From: Emiliania huxleyi CCMP1516
Taxonomy: Eukaryota > Haptophyta > Isochrysidales > Noelaerhabdaceae
Assembly (NCBI RefSeq): GCF_000372725.1
Contig: NW_005196528.1
Span: 433,936 to 497,935, forward strand
Length of the DNA stretch: 64,000 nucleotides
Direction: 5' to 3'
Shown here: one piece after another, positions 9,392 through 19,625 of the stretch
Layout of the letters: every line of letters starts with the position of its first letter
Numbering within the stretch: position 1 is the stretch's first letter
Notes under the pieces: generated by a model
The model's database searches: none
What the model was told of the DNA's origin: nothing
The model's input: the letters and a program-made list of their open reading frames with translations, nothing else
Translations under genes and position numbers: made by a program

Positions 9392-9763
9392 TCACACGAG
9401 GGATAGGTCGAGGTCCCTCTGCGTGTATGTGACGGTCCCTCTGCCGGAGCGCCCTAATCTGCTGCGCGCAGCCACGACCGCCCCGACGAGCAGTATACTC
9501 AAGCCGACAACCGTGGCGGTGACGCCAAATACCTCGATCGGCTGGCAGTGTGAGTCCTCCTCCGCAGACTCCTCCATAAGGTTGCGCCCTCCGTGCACCG
9601 CGGCGCGCAACACTGAGTGCGATGCCGCGTCGACATGTTCAGTGATGGCAGCGTGCGTGCTCCGCATGAACTCAGCGAGCGCCTCCTGCGATGGCGGTCC
9701 GGGGCCAGCGCTGAAGAGCTTGTCCAGGGCGGGGAAGCAGCGTGGTCGGAAAATCTGATCCAT
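9392..9763 (-). CDS. Small single-span membrane protein
   Basis: An ATG at 9763 opens a 123-residue frame. The N-terminal 80 residues are soluble and mildly acidic with two Cys. A hydrophobic segment (F-G-V-T-A-T-V-V-G-L-S-I-L-L-V-G-A-V-V) near residues 79-97 is followed by a basic R-S-R-L-G-R-S-G-R patch. There is no signal peptide, so a tail-anchored-like or N-out/C-in single-pass protein is likely. The family was not recognised. Confidence 0.5.
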   Translation of the reverse strand: MDQIFRPRCFPALDKLFSAGPGPPSQEALAEFMRSTHAAITEHVDAASHSVLRAAVHGGRNLMEESAEEDSHCQPIEVFGVTATVVGLSILLVGAVVAARSRLGRSGRGTVTYTQRDLDLSLV

Positions 9764-9917
9764 GCCGCCTTGCCGCTAGCAAAGGGCGCCGCAGCAAGGA
9801 GGTAAAAAAGAAAAAATTCGGCGTGCCAACCGTTCTGACGAGGGGAGGCTGCCGTCTGCGGAGAGCTGCGGCGCGCTCTGCATGCCGAGCAAGCGAACCA
9901 CAAGCATGGTTGGTATT

Positions 9918-10108
<191 letters not shown>

Positions 10109-10142
10109 CGCGCGGTGGGATGAATCTGCCTTGTTAGAGGGC

Positions 10143-10192
10143 CGTGACGAGGGGGAGTGAAAACGTGTCTCCTAGGGTCATTTTTGGTACCA
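10143..10192 (+). repeat. 48-bp direct repeat, copy 2
   Basis: Copy of 9181-9228. Here it lies outside any supported gene and immediately follows the compound microsatellite. Confidence 0.8.
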
Positions 10193-10447
10193 CACCCCGC
10201 ATATTGGCATATACATCCCCACATCGCTCACACGCACAGTCACAGACACAGTTCCAAGGACGAACGATAGAGAAAACAATGATAATAAATACATAATGCC
10301 CTTCGGGAAATCTTCCCTCCAAGCTCCATCCTCTCGAGTGCCCCGGCGGATATCCGTCTGCCCATTTACCGCCGTCTCGGCTTCTCCCAGCTTCTCCCCA
10401 CGGCTCGCAGGCCAGCCGCCAGAGCCTGGAGCGGTGGACGCCGGCGA

Positions 10448-11644
10448 TCAAGCGCTCTGGGGAGCCTCGTCCTTGCTCGTCGATGCCTTGCTGACCTGCG
10501 GGCTATCTTTGGGCAGAGAGAGCTTCTTCCCCCACACAGTCAAGGCCACCAGTAGAGTCACCAAAACGGCGGCGATCGCAGACGATCCCGTGATGACGGC
10601 GATACCTGGTCGTCCGCTGCCGTCGTCCTCTCCCTCAGCCTCGAGGGTGACAGAGGCGGCCGGTGTGGAAGGCACGTCGCCGAGGTTCGCACCATCGTTG
10701 TTGGCGTCGGAGGGTGGGGGACTGGCCCCTGGTGGCGGCGACGGCGAGGGCAGTGGCAGGCTGGCCTCTTGTGGCGGGGAGGGGGAGGGCGTGGAGACGC
10801 CGCATGACTCGCACGAGTTGGCCGGCATCGAGGGAGGAGGGTCGAAGATGGCGCCGACGATGACCGTCAGGTACTCGATCGAGGGGGAAAGAGTCTCATC
10901 CGACAGAATGGAGACCCAGGTTGCCCCGCCGGCGCTGGGGGTCAGCGCCTCGGTGCAAGATGCAATCGGGACAGCCTGTGCAATGCCAATGGACCGGTGC
11001 AAGCCGTCGAGGAACGCGAGCCCAAACTTGTCGTTCCCCTGTATAGCCCGGAGGTGGTCAATGAGTGGGGTGATCTTCATGTCCGCCATGTTGCTGACGC
11101 TCAGCTCGACGGTGTTGATCTCGATCGAGGGGGCGAAAACATAGAGGTCGAGCTGCGTGTCCTGCACGATGGAGGCGACGTAGCCGTTGGGGAGGTGGCT
11201 GAAGGCGACGGTGGGGTAGGTGGCCTGGTCATTGGTGGTAATGGCCGTGATTGGCGAATGAAAGTTGATCTTGACGTCATCCATATCGGTGTCGCTCGAG
11301 AAGGTGACGGTCATAGCCAGCCCAGACGGGTAGGTGTTTCCGGAGCCACTCAGGTCGCCGATTCCGACATACGTCTTGTCCCTTGCCGTCACGACCGCCA
11401 GGGACGAGTACTCGGCCACTGCACTCTCCACCTTGCCCCCGGAGAAGGCGACCTCGACCGTCTGCCACTGCAGGTCAGTCGAGCCGACGATGATCACGGG
11501 ATCAACGCCGAGGAAGGCGTGGACCTTCATGGTCTGTCCCTGTCCCTTGATGCCGATGATCGATCCGTATGTGGGGCGGGCTTCCTGAGGGACCCCGAGC
11601 TTGGCTGGTGCGGAGGCGATGAAGGTGGCGAGGAGCGAGGCCAT
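10448..11644 (-). CDS. Secreted or type I membrane protein, unrecognised ectodomain
   Basis: The ATG at 11644 gives 398 residues starting M-A-S-L-L-A-T-F-I-A-S-A, a good signal peptide; an ATG eight codons upstream is less suitable. The ectodomain (about residues 20-280) is rich in beta-type segments (V-E-V-A-F-S-G-G-K, V-G-I-G-D-L-S-G-S-G). A Pro/Ser linker, a transmembrane segment (I-A-A-V-L-V-T-L-L-V-A-L-T-V-W) and a short cytosolic Lys/Ser tail follow. The ectodomain fold could not be named. Cell-surface display is inferred from topology alone. Confidence 0.7.
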   Translation of the reverse strand: MASLLATFIASAPAKLGVPQEARPTYGSIIGIKGQGQTMKVHAFLGVDPVIIVGSTDLQWQTVEVAFSGGKVESAVAEYSSLAVVTARDKTYVGIGDLSGSGNTYPSGLAMTVTFSSDTDMDDVKINFHSPITAITTNDQATYPTVAFSHLPNGYVASIVQDTQLDLYVFAPSIEINTVELSVSNMADMKITPLIDHLRAIQGNDKFGLAFLDGLHRSIGIAQAVPIASCTEALTPSAGGATWVSILSDETLSPSIEYLTVIVGAIFDPPPSMPANSCESCGVSTPSPSPPQEASLPLPSPSPPPGASPPPSDANNDGANLGDVPSTPAASVTLEAEGEDDGSGRPGIAVITGSSAIAAVLVTLLVALTVWGKKLSLPKDSPQVSKASTSKDEAPQSA

Positions 11645-11668
11645 GACTGGAGAGTGGACGGCGTGCAA

Positions 11669-12073
11669 GCTGCCAATTTAAGCGCCGGCGACATGACGTT
11701 TCGCGGGGTTTGGGGATTGCCACCAACTCTTTCGACCTGCTTTCGCGTGTCTATTTCAGGTGGTGCGTTGCCCCACACCACCGGGGTACCCCCGAGCCAC
11801 CCCGAACGCCGAGGGCGCCCGTCGTGCTGGCGGGCGCTTGCTACATAGACTGACTGTGTGTCTTGTGACATGTGAGCTCGAGGCTTTGTTTGTGTGTGTA
11901 ATACGTCTGCAAGTTGCTATGACCCCTCGATCGTCTCGCCCTCCCTCACTGGAGTGTTCATTGGGGGGGTCATAACAAACACGGTACAGGATCGAGGTGC
12001 ACGCTGCAGAAGCAGTGTCGTCCCCCCTCTCCCCGACGGCGATGGCGGTGTGACCGATCGTCGCCCCTAACAG
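11669..12073. other. Intergenic, nothing recognised
   Basis: Upstream of the type I membrane protein gene. It contains a G7 run near 11965 but no supportable gene. Confidence 0.5.
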
Positions 12074-12583
12074 TCACGGCTGAGAATGCCGACCTTCCTC
12101 AATTTCGGCTATTTTGGCCTTCAGAAGCGGGTGAAATCCGGGGTCCCGAAGGTTGCCGTTGTAGCACGACCAGTCCAGGTCAGAGGGAGGGGTGTCGTGG
12201 GACGGCCAATACGAGCCGTCTTCAAAGAAGCACACGATGAGGACGTACCGGCTGCGGATCTTGAGCGGATGCGGCACGACGGGGCTCGTGCGGAAACGCT
12301 TGGATGCCATAAGGAGGGGCAGGAGGGTGCGATCCAGCTCAATCGGCCCCTCCGAGCCCATATCCGAAGGCTTGTTTGCTGGATTGGCACCGCGGACGTC
12401 GAGAAGCAGGTGCGCAAGGATGGTGACGAGAAGGTCTTCATTCTCAAACACAGACCACATAAACGCCGCATCCGGAGCCGCCGGCGTGAAGGTGGCCGGT
12501 TGCGGGCACTCCCCCGGATTGGGGGGGCCAAAGCCGACCCGCACCGGGTTCCACTGAGTCCCAGCTTTTTCTTTGGGATCCAT
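12074..12583 (-). CDS. Small protein, weakly F-box-like
   Basis: The ATG at 12583 gives 169 residues. The middle (E-N-E-D-L-L-V-T-I-L-A-H-L-L, then L-L-P-L-L-M-A-S-K-R-F) resembles the helical pattern of an F-box, with a leucine-rich N-terminal helix and a final A-S-K-R-F. The C-terminal half has several Trp and Tyr and no recognised repeat. It lies head to head with the gene at 12741. F-box identity is a guess; a hypothetical protein is the safe reading. Confidence 0.5.
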   Translation of the reverse strand: MDPKEKAGTQWNPVRVGFGPPNPGECPQPATFTPAAPDAAFMWSVFENEDLLVTILAHLLLDVRGANPANKPSDMGSEGPIELDRTLLPLLMASKRFRTSPVVPHPLKIRSRYVLIVCFFEDGSYWPSHDTPPSDLDWSCYNGNLRDPGFHPLLKAKIAEIEEGRHSQP

Positions 12584-12740
12584 TCCTGGCTTACTACTGT
12601 TGAGAGGAATGGTGGAGGTTGGTCATCAGGATGCCATCTGGCTTGTGGCTGGGGCAGCCACAGGCAGCCACAAGTCAGGTGGCGAGCTCTCCTCCCACCC
12701 CCTCCAGTAAAAAAGAAATCCAATTGGCCCTCGGTGAAAC
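12584..12740. promoter_or_regulatory. Short shared upstream region of a divergent gene pair
   Basis: Only 157 bp separate the start codons at 12583 (minus) and 12741 (plus), so both genes probably use this region as promoter. It contains two copies of the CAGCCACA(A/G) motif (12655-12672). No TATA box is evident. Confidence 0.4.
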
Positions 12741-13271
12741 ATGAATTCGGTGGACCGAACGGTCGACCAAGCGATGTCAGCTGTGGAGCAGCTGTCAGAA
12801 GAGGGGCTAAGCTTCATGCGCGCATGCGGAGACCCGAATGTGGTCGCGTCATTCTTGAACAAGGTCGTGAGCCTCTGGCCGGAAGAGGCCCGCGCGATCG
12901 CGCTCACCAAATTTGAGACACGCAGCCGCACCCTTTTCCACAATATTCCGCGACCGAAATCGTTCAACGCCGAGCGCGACAAGTGCTTTGACTTTCGCTG
13001 GCTCCTCACCGCGTCGTGCCTCGACAACGCACAAATCTGCAGCCTTTTCAAGTTTGTTGCAATCAACACCGGCTCATGCGCGCTTGCTGTCGAGTTTGCA
13101 TTGGCTTCGCAGAGTCTTCCGGACGCGTATGCCATCGAGCTCATTCGCACCCTCGTCGCAAGTGCGGCGGCTGGCCAGCACTTCAAAACGTTTAAGCTCA
13201 AGAACGCATCGGCTGACGGGTACGGGTTTGGCTACTCGCGCCACGGCTGGCCGGGGTACAATTCCACATAA
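12741..13271 (+). CDS. Hypothetical protein
   Basis: An ATG at 12741 opens a 176-residue single-exon frame ending at 13271. The sequence is helical, moderately charged and has natural-looking composition (A-R-A-I-A-L-T-K-F-E-T-R-S-R-T-L-F). A G/Y-rich C-terminus ends G-W-P-G-Y-N-S-T. It has no signal peptide, membrane span or known motif. It shares its upstream region with the minus-strand gene ending at 12074. Confidence 0.55.
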   Translation: MNSVDRTVDQAMSAVEQLSEEGLSFMRACGDPNVVASFLNKVVSLWPEEARAIALTKFETRSRTLFHNIPRPKSFNAERDKCFDFRWLLTASCLDNAQICSLFKFVAINTGSCALAVEFALASQSLPDAYAIELIRTLVASAAAGQHFKTFKLKNASADGYGFGYSRHGWPGYNST

Positions 13272-13639
13272 TTCATCCGACGGAAACGTGGCGATGGCAC
13301 CTGATTCGGGGCGCAGTGGGGGGGGGGGGGGTGAGGATTTGGTTCTGAAGAAGGTGGGGCAGTACCGAGGGGGATGGGGGAGGGTCACCGTTTGGGCGAG
13401 CGAAGGCTGTGGCGCCGACGGCGGCACCCTTGTACGAGGCTGTGAGGGGAGCGGCGGCGAGAGGGGGGGCGACGGCGACGCAGGCGAGCCGCGCGCGCGC
13501 GCGACTGAGGGAAGCGCGGGCGGCGGGAAAAAGGAGAACGGCGGCGGCGGCGAGGCGCAAAACGGGGGCGGCGGAAGTGGGGGCGACGGCGGCGGCAGAG
13601 TGAACGGCGGCGCGCGCACGGACGGCGACGAAATCGACG

Positions 13640-13970
13640 GCGGGGAGGGCCGGGGCTGCATGGCGGCGGCGGACGCGCGCACATTTGTCGTGCTTGCGCA
13701 TTGGCACTCGACGTCCTCCTCGGCGACCTGCGTGCGCGCGGGAACGGCAGGGGTCATTTCGCGCGCACCGGGCGGCGCCGTGCTCGCAGCAGCCGGGATC
13801 GCGGCAGAGTATGGTGGAGAGCTCTACCCGCGCACCTGCCCAGCGATGAGGTCGACGCCGCTCCTGGCAGGCGAGGCAGGGATCTCGGCGACGTTGGAGA
13901 GCGGGCGCACGATGTCGTGGGCGACGCCCGTCCGCAGCCACGTCGTGGTGACGACGATGGCGAGGAGCAT
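13640..13970 (-). CDS. Possible secreted protein, two exons at the 5' end of a gene
   Basis: Exon 1 would be 13836-13970: ATG at 13970, then M-L-L-A-I-V-V-T-T-T-W-L, signal-peptide-like, 45 codons. A GT-AG intron at 13728-13835 (108 bp, phase 0) leads to an exon starting V-A-E-E-D-V-E-C-Q-C-A-S-T. The frame then enters a long Pro/Ser-rich stretch toward 13330 whose end is unclear because of G-rich runs (G12 at 13318-13329). The signal peptide and in-phase intron are the only support. Confidence 0.3.
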
Positions 13971-14084
13971 CACGGTGGAGAGGAGCGTCCCGGCGCTGCT
14001 TGGGCTCGCTCGAGTTTCCGGTCTAGGCGCGGCACGGGGTTTTTCATTTATCAGGGCTTGGAGGTCTCGAAGAATTCTTTTCAG

Positions 14085-15839
14085 CGATGTGCGCCCGTCT
14101 TGTACGCCGAGGAGGAGCTCGCTTCGCAGGAGGAGTTCACCTCGCAGAAGGAGCTCGCTTCGCAGGAGGAGCTCGCCTCGGCGTCCGTGCTATCCTCGCC
14201 CGACCTCGTTGGCCGCATCGTCGACATGGGACGCCACGGGACGCCCTTCTTCGGTTGCGATGCGCCGCTGATCGACGTTCGCAGTGCCGGCGCTCTCCGG
14301 CTGGTCGACTCTGTCTGGCGAGCAGCGGTCGAGGAGCGGCTGCGTGCGGCTGCTGCCGTCGAGATATCGTGCCGCCTCCCGCCGGCGCTCTCCACGCCAG
14401 CCGCAAACCACGTGCTGCTGCGCTTTGAACACGCCGCCGCGCCAGCCACGGTGAGCCGTGCACTGGCCTCCTTTGAGCAGAGTGACGGCCACGACCTGGC
14501 GAGCCTGGCGGTGCGCGGCCTCAACCTGCGCCGCTTTATGACTTCCCTCCTCGCCGTCCTCAAGCGGAGAGGCGGCGGCGGACTATGCAGCCTCGACCTC
14601 GCCGGCTGCCTCGCCGTCCCGACGATGGTTGTCGGCTCGCGGCCGGCCCCAGCCTGCCTCTTCTCGCAGCACCGGCTCGTGCCCGCCCTCCTTGGCGCAT
14701 GCCCTGGCCTGCGCGCCCTCGACCTCTCTGGGCTACACCTTCCGCCCGAGGCGCTCCAGTCGCTCTCGCGCGCGCCAATGTCCGCCCTGCGGCTGCACGG
14801 CTGCACGCTCGAGCGCGGGAGCGTGCTCACACTCCTCCGGCCGGGGTCGGCGCTGGCAGCCTCGCTCACCTTCCTTGACCTCGGAGGCTGCTCCCTCTCT
14901 GCTTCCGACGCTGAGGAGGCGCGCGGCAGCGCCTGCCCGCACACCTGCGCGGCGGCTCAGCCTCCCCTCCGCGGCGGCGACAGGCGCTCGAGCTGGTGCA
15001 GCTGCGCTCACTCTGCCTCTCCGACGCGCGGCTGTGTGCGCGTGCCTTTGGGCGGCGCCTCGCCCGCCTCTCCCGCCTCCGGGAGCTCGACCTCTCTGAG
15101 ACGGAGCTGCTGCCCTCCGGTTGCACCGCCGGCGTAGGGGTAGCGCCCTGCGATGATTCGGCCGGCGAGGCGGCGGTGCGGGCGGCGTAGCATGTGGCGC
15201 ATCGTGCGGGGCGCCCTGCCCGCACCGCCGCCCTCCGTTCCCGCCCCTCTAGGCGAGCCTCTTGCTCGACGCCGTTGCCGCGATGCCGGCGTTGCGGCGG
15301 CTGTCCCTTCGGTGCTGCGCGTGGCTCACTCGCGACGGGCTGCGGCGCATCTCGCGCGTCGACCGGCAGCTGGCCCTCTCGCACGACCTGCTTCCGCCAA
15401 AGCCAGCTGCGGCGGTGAGCCGTCGCGCGCGTGTCCGCTATGTTCGTGCGGCGTTCCCTCACCCGGTTTCGTCTCTTTTGCTCTAGCGCGCCGGCCGCTC
15501 GTCGCCCCCGCCCGACAGTTGGGAGGTGCATTGCGCCGATTCACGGGGCACGCCCGAGAATCACGGGACAGTCCGCTCACAGGGCCGTACGCGCCGCAGG
15601 AGCTCGACGGCGACGCGGCGCTGCCCGTCTTGCGCGAGAGCAGAGGAGGGCCGGCGTCGAAGCGGCGCACCGTCGGCGGCGCGTCAGCCGCCGCGGACAG
15701 CGTGATGTACGTCGGAAACTCCGTCGTCCAGCGACCGCTCTCCATCTACCACGTCTCCCAGGGGGATGAGCCTCTCTTTGGCAATGCGCGCCCCCGACGG
15801 AGCGCATTTGCGGATGGTTGCGGCTTGTTGCGCAGCTAG
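14085..15839 (+). CDS. Leucine-rich-repeat protein, four exons modelled (5' end unresolved)
   Basis: Exons 14085-14918, 14984-15133, 15253-15414 and 15519-15839 join in phase 0 throughout. The first intron is GC-AG (65 bp); the other two are GT-AG (119 and 104 bp), the last with a GTGAGC donor. The frame otherwise shifts or stops at each junction, while LRR-type sequence resumes on the far side (L-R-S-L-C-L-S-D-A-R-L; L-R-R-L-S-L-R-C-C-A-W-L). Exon 1 opens after a TTCTTTTCAG acceptor and has short E-L-A-S-Q-E repeats before the LRRs. The C-terminus (M-Y-V-G-N-S-V-V-Q-R) is unfamiliar. LRRs of this type (L-D-L-x-x-C) occur in F-box and AMN1-like proteins, but no F-box was found. Confidence 0.6.
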
Positions 15840-16194
15840 GTCGCGGTTTTTACACGATTTTTGGCTTTTTCCACAGTACTCCTACCGTCCCATTTGCGCC
15901 GTTGCGGCTCTTCTGGGTAACCACGTACCCCCCCGAGAAATGGTGGGCGTTTGCGTTAAATCATGGGATTTTTTTGGATAACGCACACCGGTCACCGGCA
16001 ACATCGCCGCCGTCGGGGCCCGTCGCCCTGGTTCACACACTAGTGTATATAAAGTGTTCTCAGGCTCCCACGGCTCAGTGAATTGTCAACTGATCGGACG
16101 GGGGGTGTATGTGCGGCCCGAGAGACTCAGCGTTGCTGCTGGGTGTTCATGCACCGCTCCACTTGTGGCTGAGGCTGATGGCGATTAGAGTGTG
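15840..16194. other. Intergenic between convergent genes
   Basis: Lies between the 3' ends of the LRR and CEP44 genes. It holds a T7 run near 15969 and a TATATAAAG string at 16037 without a plausible target gene. Confidence 0.5.
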
Positions 16195-16476
16195 TCAGGT
16201 GCCAGCTGCTCCGTCCTCAGCCTCATCCAGGTGGGCGAGCAGCGCTCGCGTGTGATCGAGCCGGCGCTCAAACTCGGAGATGAACGCCTCCGTTGGCCGC
16301 GTCTCGAGTTTGACAGCGGGGCTGCAAACGCGCACCGCCAGCGGTTTGCAAGAGCGCGGCGAAGTGGCGGCCTTGTCGCACTCGTCAGGACCTTCCTTTG
16401 CGGCGGAGTCCTCGATTGCAGCAGAGCTGTCGGCAGCCACAGCGCTCTCGGCGCCCGATTTGCAAACGGGCGGGAT

Positions 16477-16514
<38 letters not shown>

Positions 16515-17898
16515 GGGCGGGGGCGGCGGCTGGGAGGTATGCCTCAATGAGCTTGACGCGCCCCTCGAGGAGGGTGAGGCGGGCCCCGATTCGCGCGAAG
16601 GAGGCGTCTGAGTGCTGCACCAGCGACTCGACGGCGCGGCACGCGCCGCCGACTATCCGCTCGAGCTGTGCGAGCTGGTGGCAGCTCGGCTCGTCGCGGC
16701 TCGCAGCCTGCAGCTCTGCGGCGGGAAATGTGTGCGACTCGCCAGCGGGGTGCGGCAGCGCCGCCAACGCAGTTGGCTGAGCGGGCTCCGCGAGCCACGC
16801 GTCACGCGCCACGCCGAGGCGTCCCTTTTCCGCGGGCTCCGCATGCGACGCCTCTGGCGGGCGCGCGTCAGAGAGAAACAGCTCCTCGAGCGGCGCCGCC
16901 TCGACTTGCGCGGTCGTCGCGGGCGCCAACGTGGACGGGGAGGGGGGCAGGGCGAGGTAGGGCGAGGCAAGAGGCTCTGGTGCCGCGCCGCCGCCCGACG
17001 CCGCACCGTATACTGAGAGGCTGTCGAACCTCGGTTGCGCGATTTCACCGCCGAGAGGCGGCGCCGCTGGAGGAGCGAGCAGAGAAGCGCCGCCGCAAAC
17101 GGACTGGCCGGCGGACTGAGCTGGTTCGGCGGGCTCAGCGCCCCACTCGGCCGCCGGCGAGCCCGCGGTGGCGGCAAAGATGCAGTACTGCGACTGAGGG
17201 TGGACAGGCGGCTGCGGCTCTCGCATTGCCTCCCGGGTGGGCGCGGAGGGTGGGCGCAAGAGAGGGCGGAGCGTGCTGTCTGAGGTGCAACGCCTGTCGG
17301 CAGAGGACCGCGGAGCGGAGGGCCGGCCAGCGGCGGCTATGGCCTCCTCCGCGGCGGCCGATGCGGCCGCGGCAGCGGCGGCAGCTGCTGGCCGAGGCGC
17401 CCGCGTCCGGGAGGCCTCCACCGTCAGAGGCGGCTGCCTCGCGTCGGCTGTTGCCGCGTTTGGCGTGCGCGGCTGAGCCAGCTCCGCCAGCGCCTTGTAG
17501 TCCACGCCGACCGGGCGGCGCGCCGACCGCCCGAGGTCGGCGTGCTTTGCGCTCACGAGGCGGAGGCTCTCGATGGTCAGCTGCAACTTGCGCTCGGCAA
17601 AGCCGGCGGAGAGGAACTGCTTGGTGGAGAGGGCGTGGCGGTAGCCGAGCTCCTGTCTCATCAGCCGCCACACGCACTCGACGAACCGCGCGTCGGACTT
17701 GGCGTAGAGCTCGTAGCCGAGCTCTGCCAACCAGCGGGCGACATCCGTGGAGCAGCGCAGCAGCGCAAAGTGCAGCAGCCGCAGGTACGCGGAAGGGTCG
17801 CCGCTCAAGAGGGCGTCCGCGTCGAGCGGGCCCTCGTCGTACTTGGCGCGGCGCAGCTCGCCCTTGAGCACCTCGAGGGAGGCGGCGAGGCGGCCCAT
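16195..17898 (-). CDS. CEP44: CEP44 homologue, centrosomal/centriolar protein
   Basis: Starting at the ATG at 17898 gives 567 residues. The first 120 form a CEP44 domain: L-E-V-L-K-G-E-L-R-R-A-K-Y, then L-L-S-G-D-P-S-A-Y, Y-E-L-Y-A-K-S-D-A-R-F-V and T-K-Q-F-L-S-A-G-F-A-E-R-K. These follow the order and spacing of animal CEP44 (G-D-P, A-K-x-D-x-R-F, K-K-Q-F-x-x-x-G-F-A-E-x-K). The rest is Ala/Pro-rich, with a coiled-coil-like stretch (L-T-L-L-E-G-R-V-K-L-I-E-A-Y-L) near the C-terminus. An in-frame ATG 23 codons upstream is possible but does not fit the family start. In animals CEP44 binds microtubules and helps convert centrioles to centrosomes, so this implies centriole/basal-body biology here. 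Confidence 0.85.
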
Positions 17899-18223
17899 AC
17901 ACGGGCGGTGGTCGACACTGGTCGGCACTGGTTGTGGCCGCTCAGGTGCGCTTCTTACTGGTTGCACCGCTTGGCGCGAGCGTGACGTTTGGTCTTTTTT
18001 TTAATCTAGCCTTAAGGATCTGGCGTTCCCAAAACTCGCGAAAAGATCGGGGGCACCGGACAGGCGGTGTGAGCCCACCCCTACCTACCTATGCTGCAGA
18101 CTCCCTACTTGGCAAGGGCCCGAACGTCTCAGACGCCTGGTGTGGGACACGGTGGCGCACGCGGCGCAGCACGCGGGTGGCCAACGCGCACGCTTTCCTT
18201 GTGCCCTACTCTGGTGGGTGGAT
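17899..18223. promoter_or_regulatory. Intergenic region between divergent CEP44 and glycosylase-like genes
   Basis: 325 bp separate the two start codons. It contains a T9 run (17995-18003) and a C(CT)ACCTACCTATG string near 18081-18091 related to the GGTAGGTAGG motif clustered at 41.2-41.6 kb. Promoter function is inferred from gene orientation. Confidence 0.35.
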
Positions 18224-19414
18224 ATGCCTCTTTTCGCCGTCGGCTTGCTCGCGGCGCCAGCTGCACTCAGCGCCTCCTCTTCGCGACTGATACCCGAGCG
18301 GGAGTGGCGATTGGCGGCAGAGCTGCACCGCTCTCGTGTTCGCCGCCTGCTCTCGCCTGGCTTCGCGCCGGCGCCGCCGCCAGCCCTCACCAAGCGTGGC
18401 GAGCCGTCGGCACGCATGGCGGGCGCTGCCGACGGCTTCCGCAAGCTCGACACGGCCCACCCCGTCTTCAACTTCTTTGAGCAGTACTACGGCGTTACGG
18501 GGGGGAAGGGGCCGCGGCGGCTCGCGCGCTGGTCGCCGCCCCTCGAGTCGCCCGGCGGGGTGCTGCTCGAGGCCGCCACCGCCGACGACTTGGGCGACGG
18601 CACCCTCCACCTCCGCGGCGCGCAGGTCCTCGACGGTGGCGGCGGCGTGCTGTACGACCCCGCTGCCTGTGTGCCCGCCGACGCGTCGCCCTTCCTGTGG
18701 CACCGCGACGTGCTCGCCGCCACCGAGGCGGCGCCGCCAATCACCTCCTGCTACGGGCTGCACGAGTGGGCGATGCTCTACCACCCCGAGGGGGCGCCGG
18801 AGCCGCCCTCGGCTCGCTATCAGGGCAGCGCGCTGCAGCTGCGCGTCGACCGCGAGACGCTCAACGCGGCGGTCGAGGGGGGCGTGAGCTGCACGCATGT
18901 GGACGCGCTGCGCTTCTTCGCACCCGCCGCGGCGAGGCACAACCGCCACGGCGGCCGGCTCGAGCGGATCGACCAGCTGCGGCTCGAGCAGCCCGGCTGC
19001 GTGCATGCGCACATGGACCTGCTCAAGGCGGCGCTGCGCCTCTCGCCCTGGCTGCCGGCGGAGCTGCTGGCCGACGCGCTCGAGGTGGCCATCGCGGCGC
19101 GCTCGCTCGACGTCGCCGCGTCGCCTTATGACGCCTCCGCCTACGGGTTGCCGCCGATTCGGGTCGAGCTGCCGTCAGGCCGCGACGAGTACCGCGCCGC
19201 GCAGGTCGAGCTCATGCACAGGGCCGCACCGGTGCGCGCGGCGCTGCGCGCCGCGTTCGACGCGTACCTCCAGGCCGCCTTCTGCCCGGCCGACGTTGCC
19301 GCTGCCGAGGCCGCCCCGGGCGAGGACCGCTTCGCAGTCGCGACGCCCGCCGGCCCGCCGTGGAGGAAGGCGCTGCTCCAGCGCCCCGAGCGGACCTCTC
19401 TTCCTAAGCGGTAA
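18224..19414 (+). CDS. 3-methyladenine DNA glycosylase-like protein (plant/cyanobacterial family)
   Basis: The ATG at 18224 gives 396 residues: a hydrophobic leader (M-P-L-F-A-V-G-L-L-A-A-P-A-A), a basic stretch, then a domain seen in plants and cyanobacteria that databases label 3-methyladenine DNA glycosylase. Diagnostic strings are A-H-P-V-F-N-F, L-H-E-W-A-M-L-Y-H-P-E-G-A, C-T-H-V-D-A-L-R-F-F-A-P-A-A and V-H-A-H-M-D-L-L-K-A-A-L. The leader suggests a bipartite plastid signal, fitting the cyanobacterial affinity. The enzymatic role is a transferred annotation. The stop TAA overlaps a perfect GTAAGT donor consensus, so a 3' exon cannot be excluded. It is divergent from CEP44. Confidence 0.75.
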   Translation: MPLFAVGLLAAPAALSASSSRLIPEREWRLAAELHRSRVRRLLSPGFAPAPPPALTKRGEPSARMAGAADGFRKLDTAHPVFNFFEQYYGVTGGKGPRRLARWSPPLESPGGVLLEAATADDLGDGTLHLRGAQVLDGGGGVLYDPAACVPADASPFLWHRDVLAATEAAPPITSCYGLHEWAMLYHPEGAPEPPSARYQGSALQLRVDRETLNAAVEGGVSCTHVDALRFFAPAAARHNRHGGRLERIDQLRLEQPGCVHAHMDLLKAALRLSPWLPAELLADALEVAIAARSLDVAASPYDASAYGLPPIRVELPSGRDEYRAAQVELMHRAAPVRAALRAAFDAYLQAAFCPADVAAAEAAPGEDRFAVATPAGPPWRKALLQRPERTSLPKR

Positions 19415-19625
19415 GTACCTCTGAGCTCTGTCTGCTGTCTCGAAAGAAAGAAAGGCAAAAGAGCGCGCACCGCGAGAGAGCGAGACGTGTACACTCCTCA
19501 TCAACTCTCTCACAGTCACACCACACACGTCCATCGCGCCGGGGCGTATCTCCACATAATCGTGCATATATAGCATAAATCGTTAATCGAGTACCTGAGC
19601 ACACGATGCACAATAGTCTCAGGCC

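Noticed and set aside
13701-14084. N-terminal extension of the LRR gene upstream of 14085
   Set aside because: Arg/Gly-rich composition looks like the shadow of the minus-strand signal-peptide exon at 13836-13970.
16030-16055. TATATAAAG string as a TATA box
   Set aside because: It points into the 3' end of the minus-strand CEP44 gene with no plausible plus-strand gene after it.
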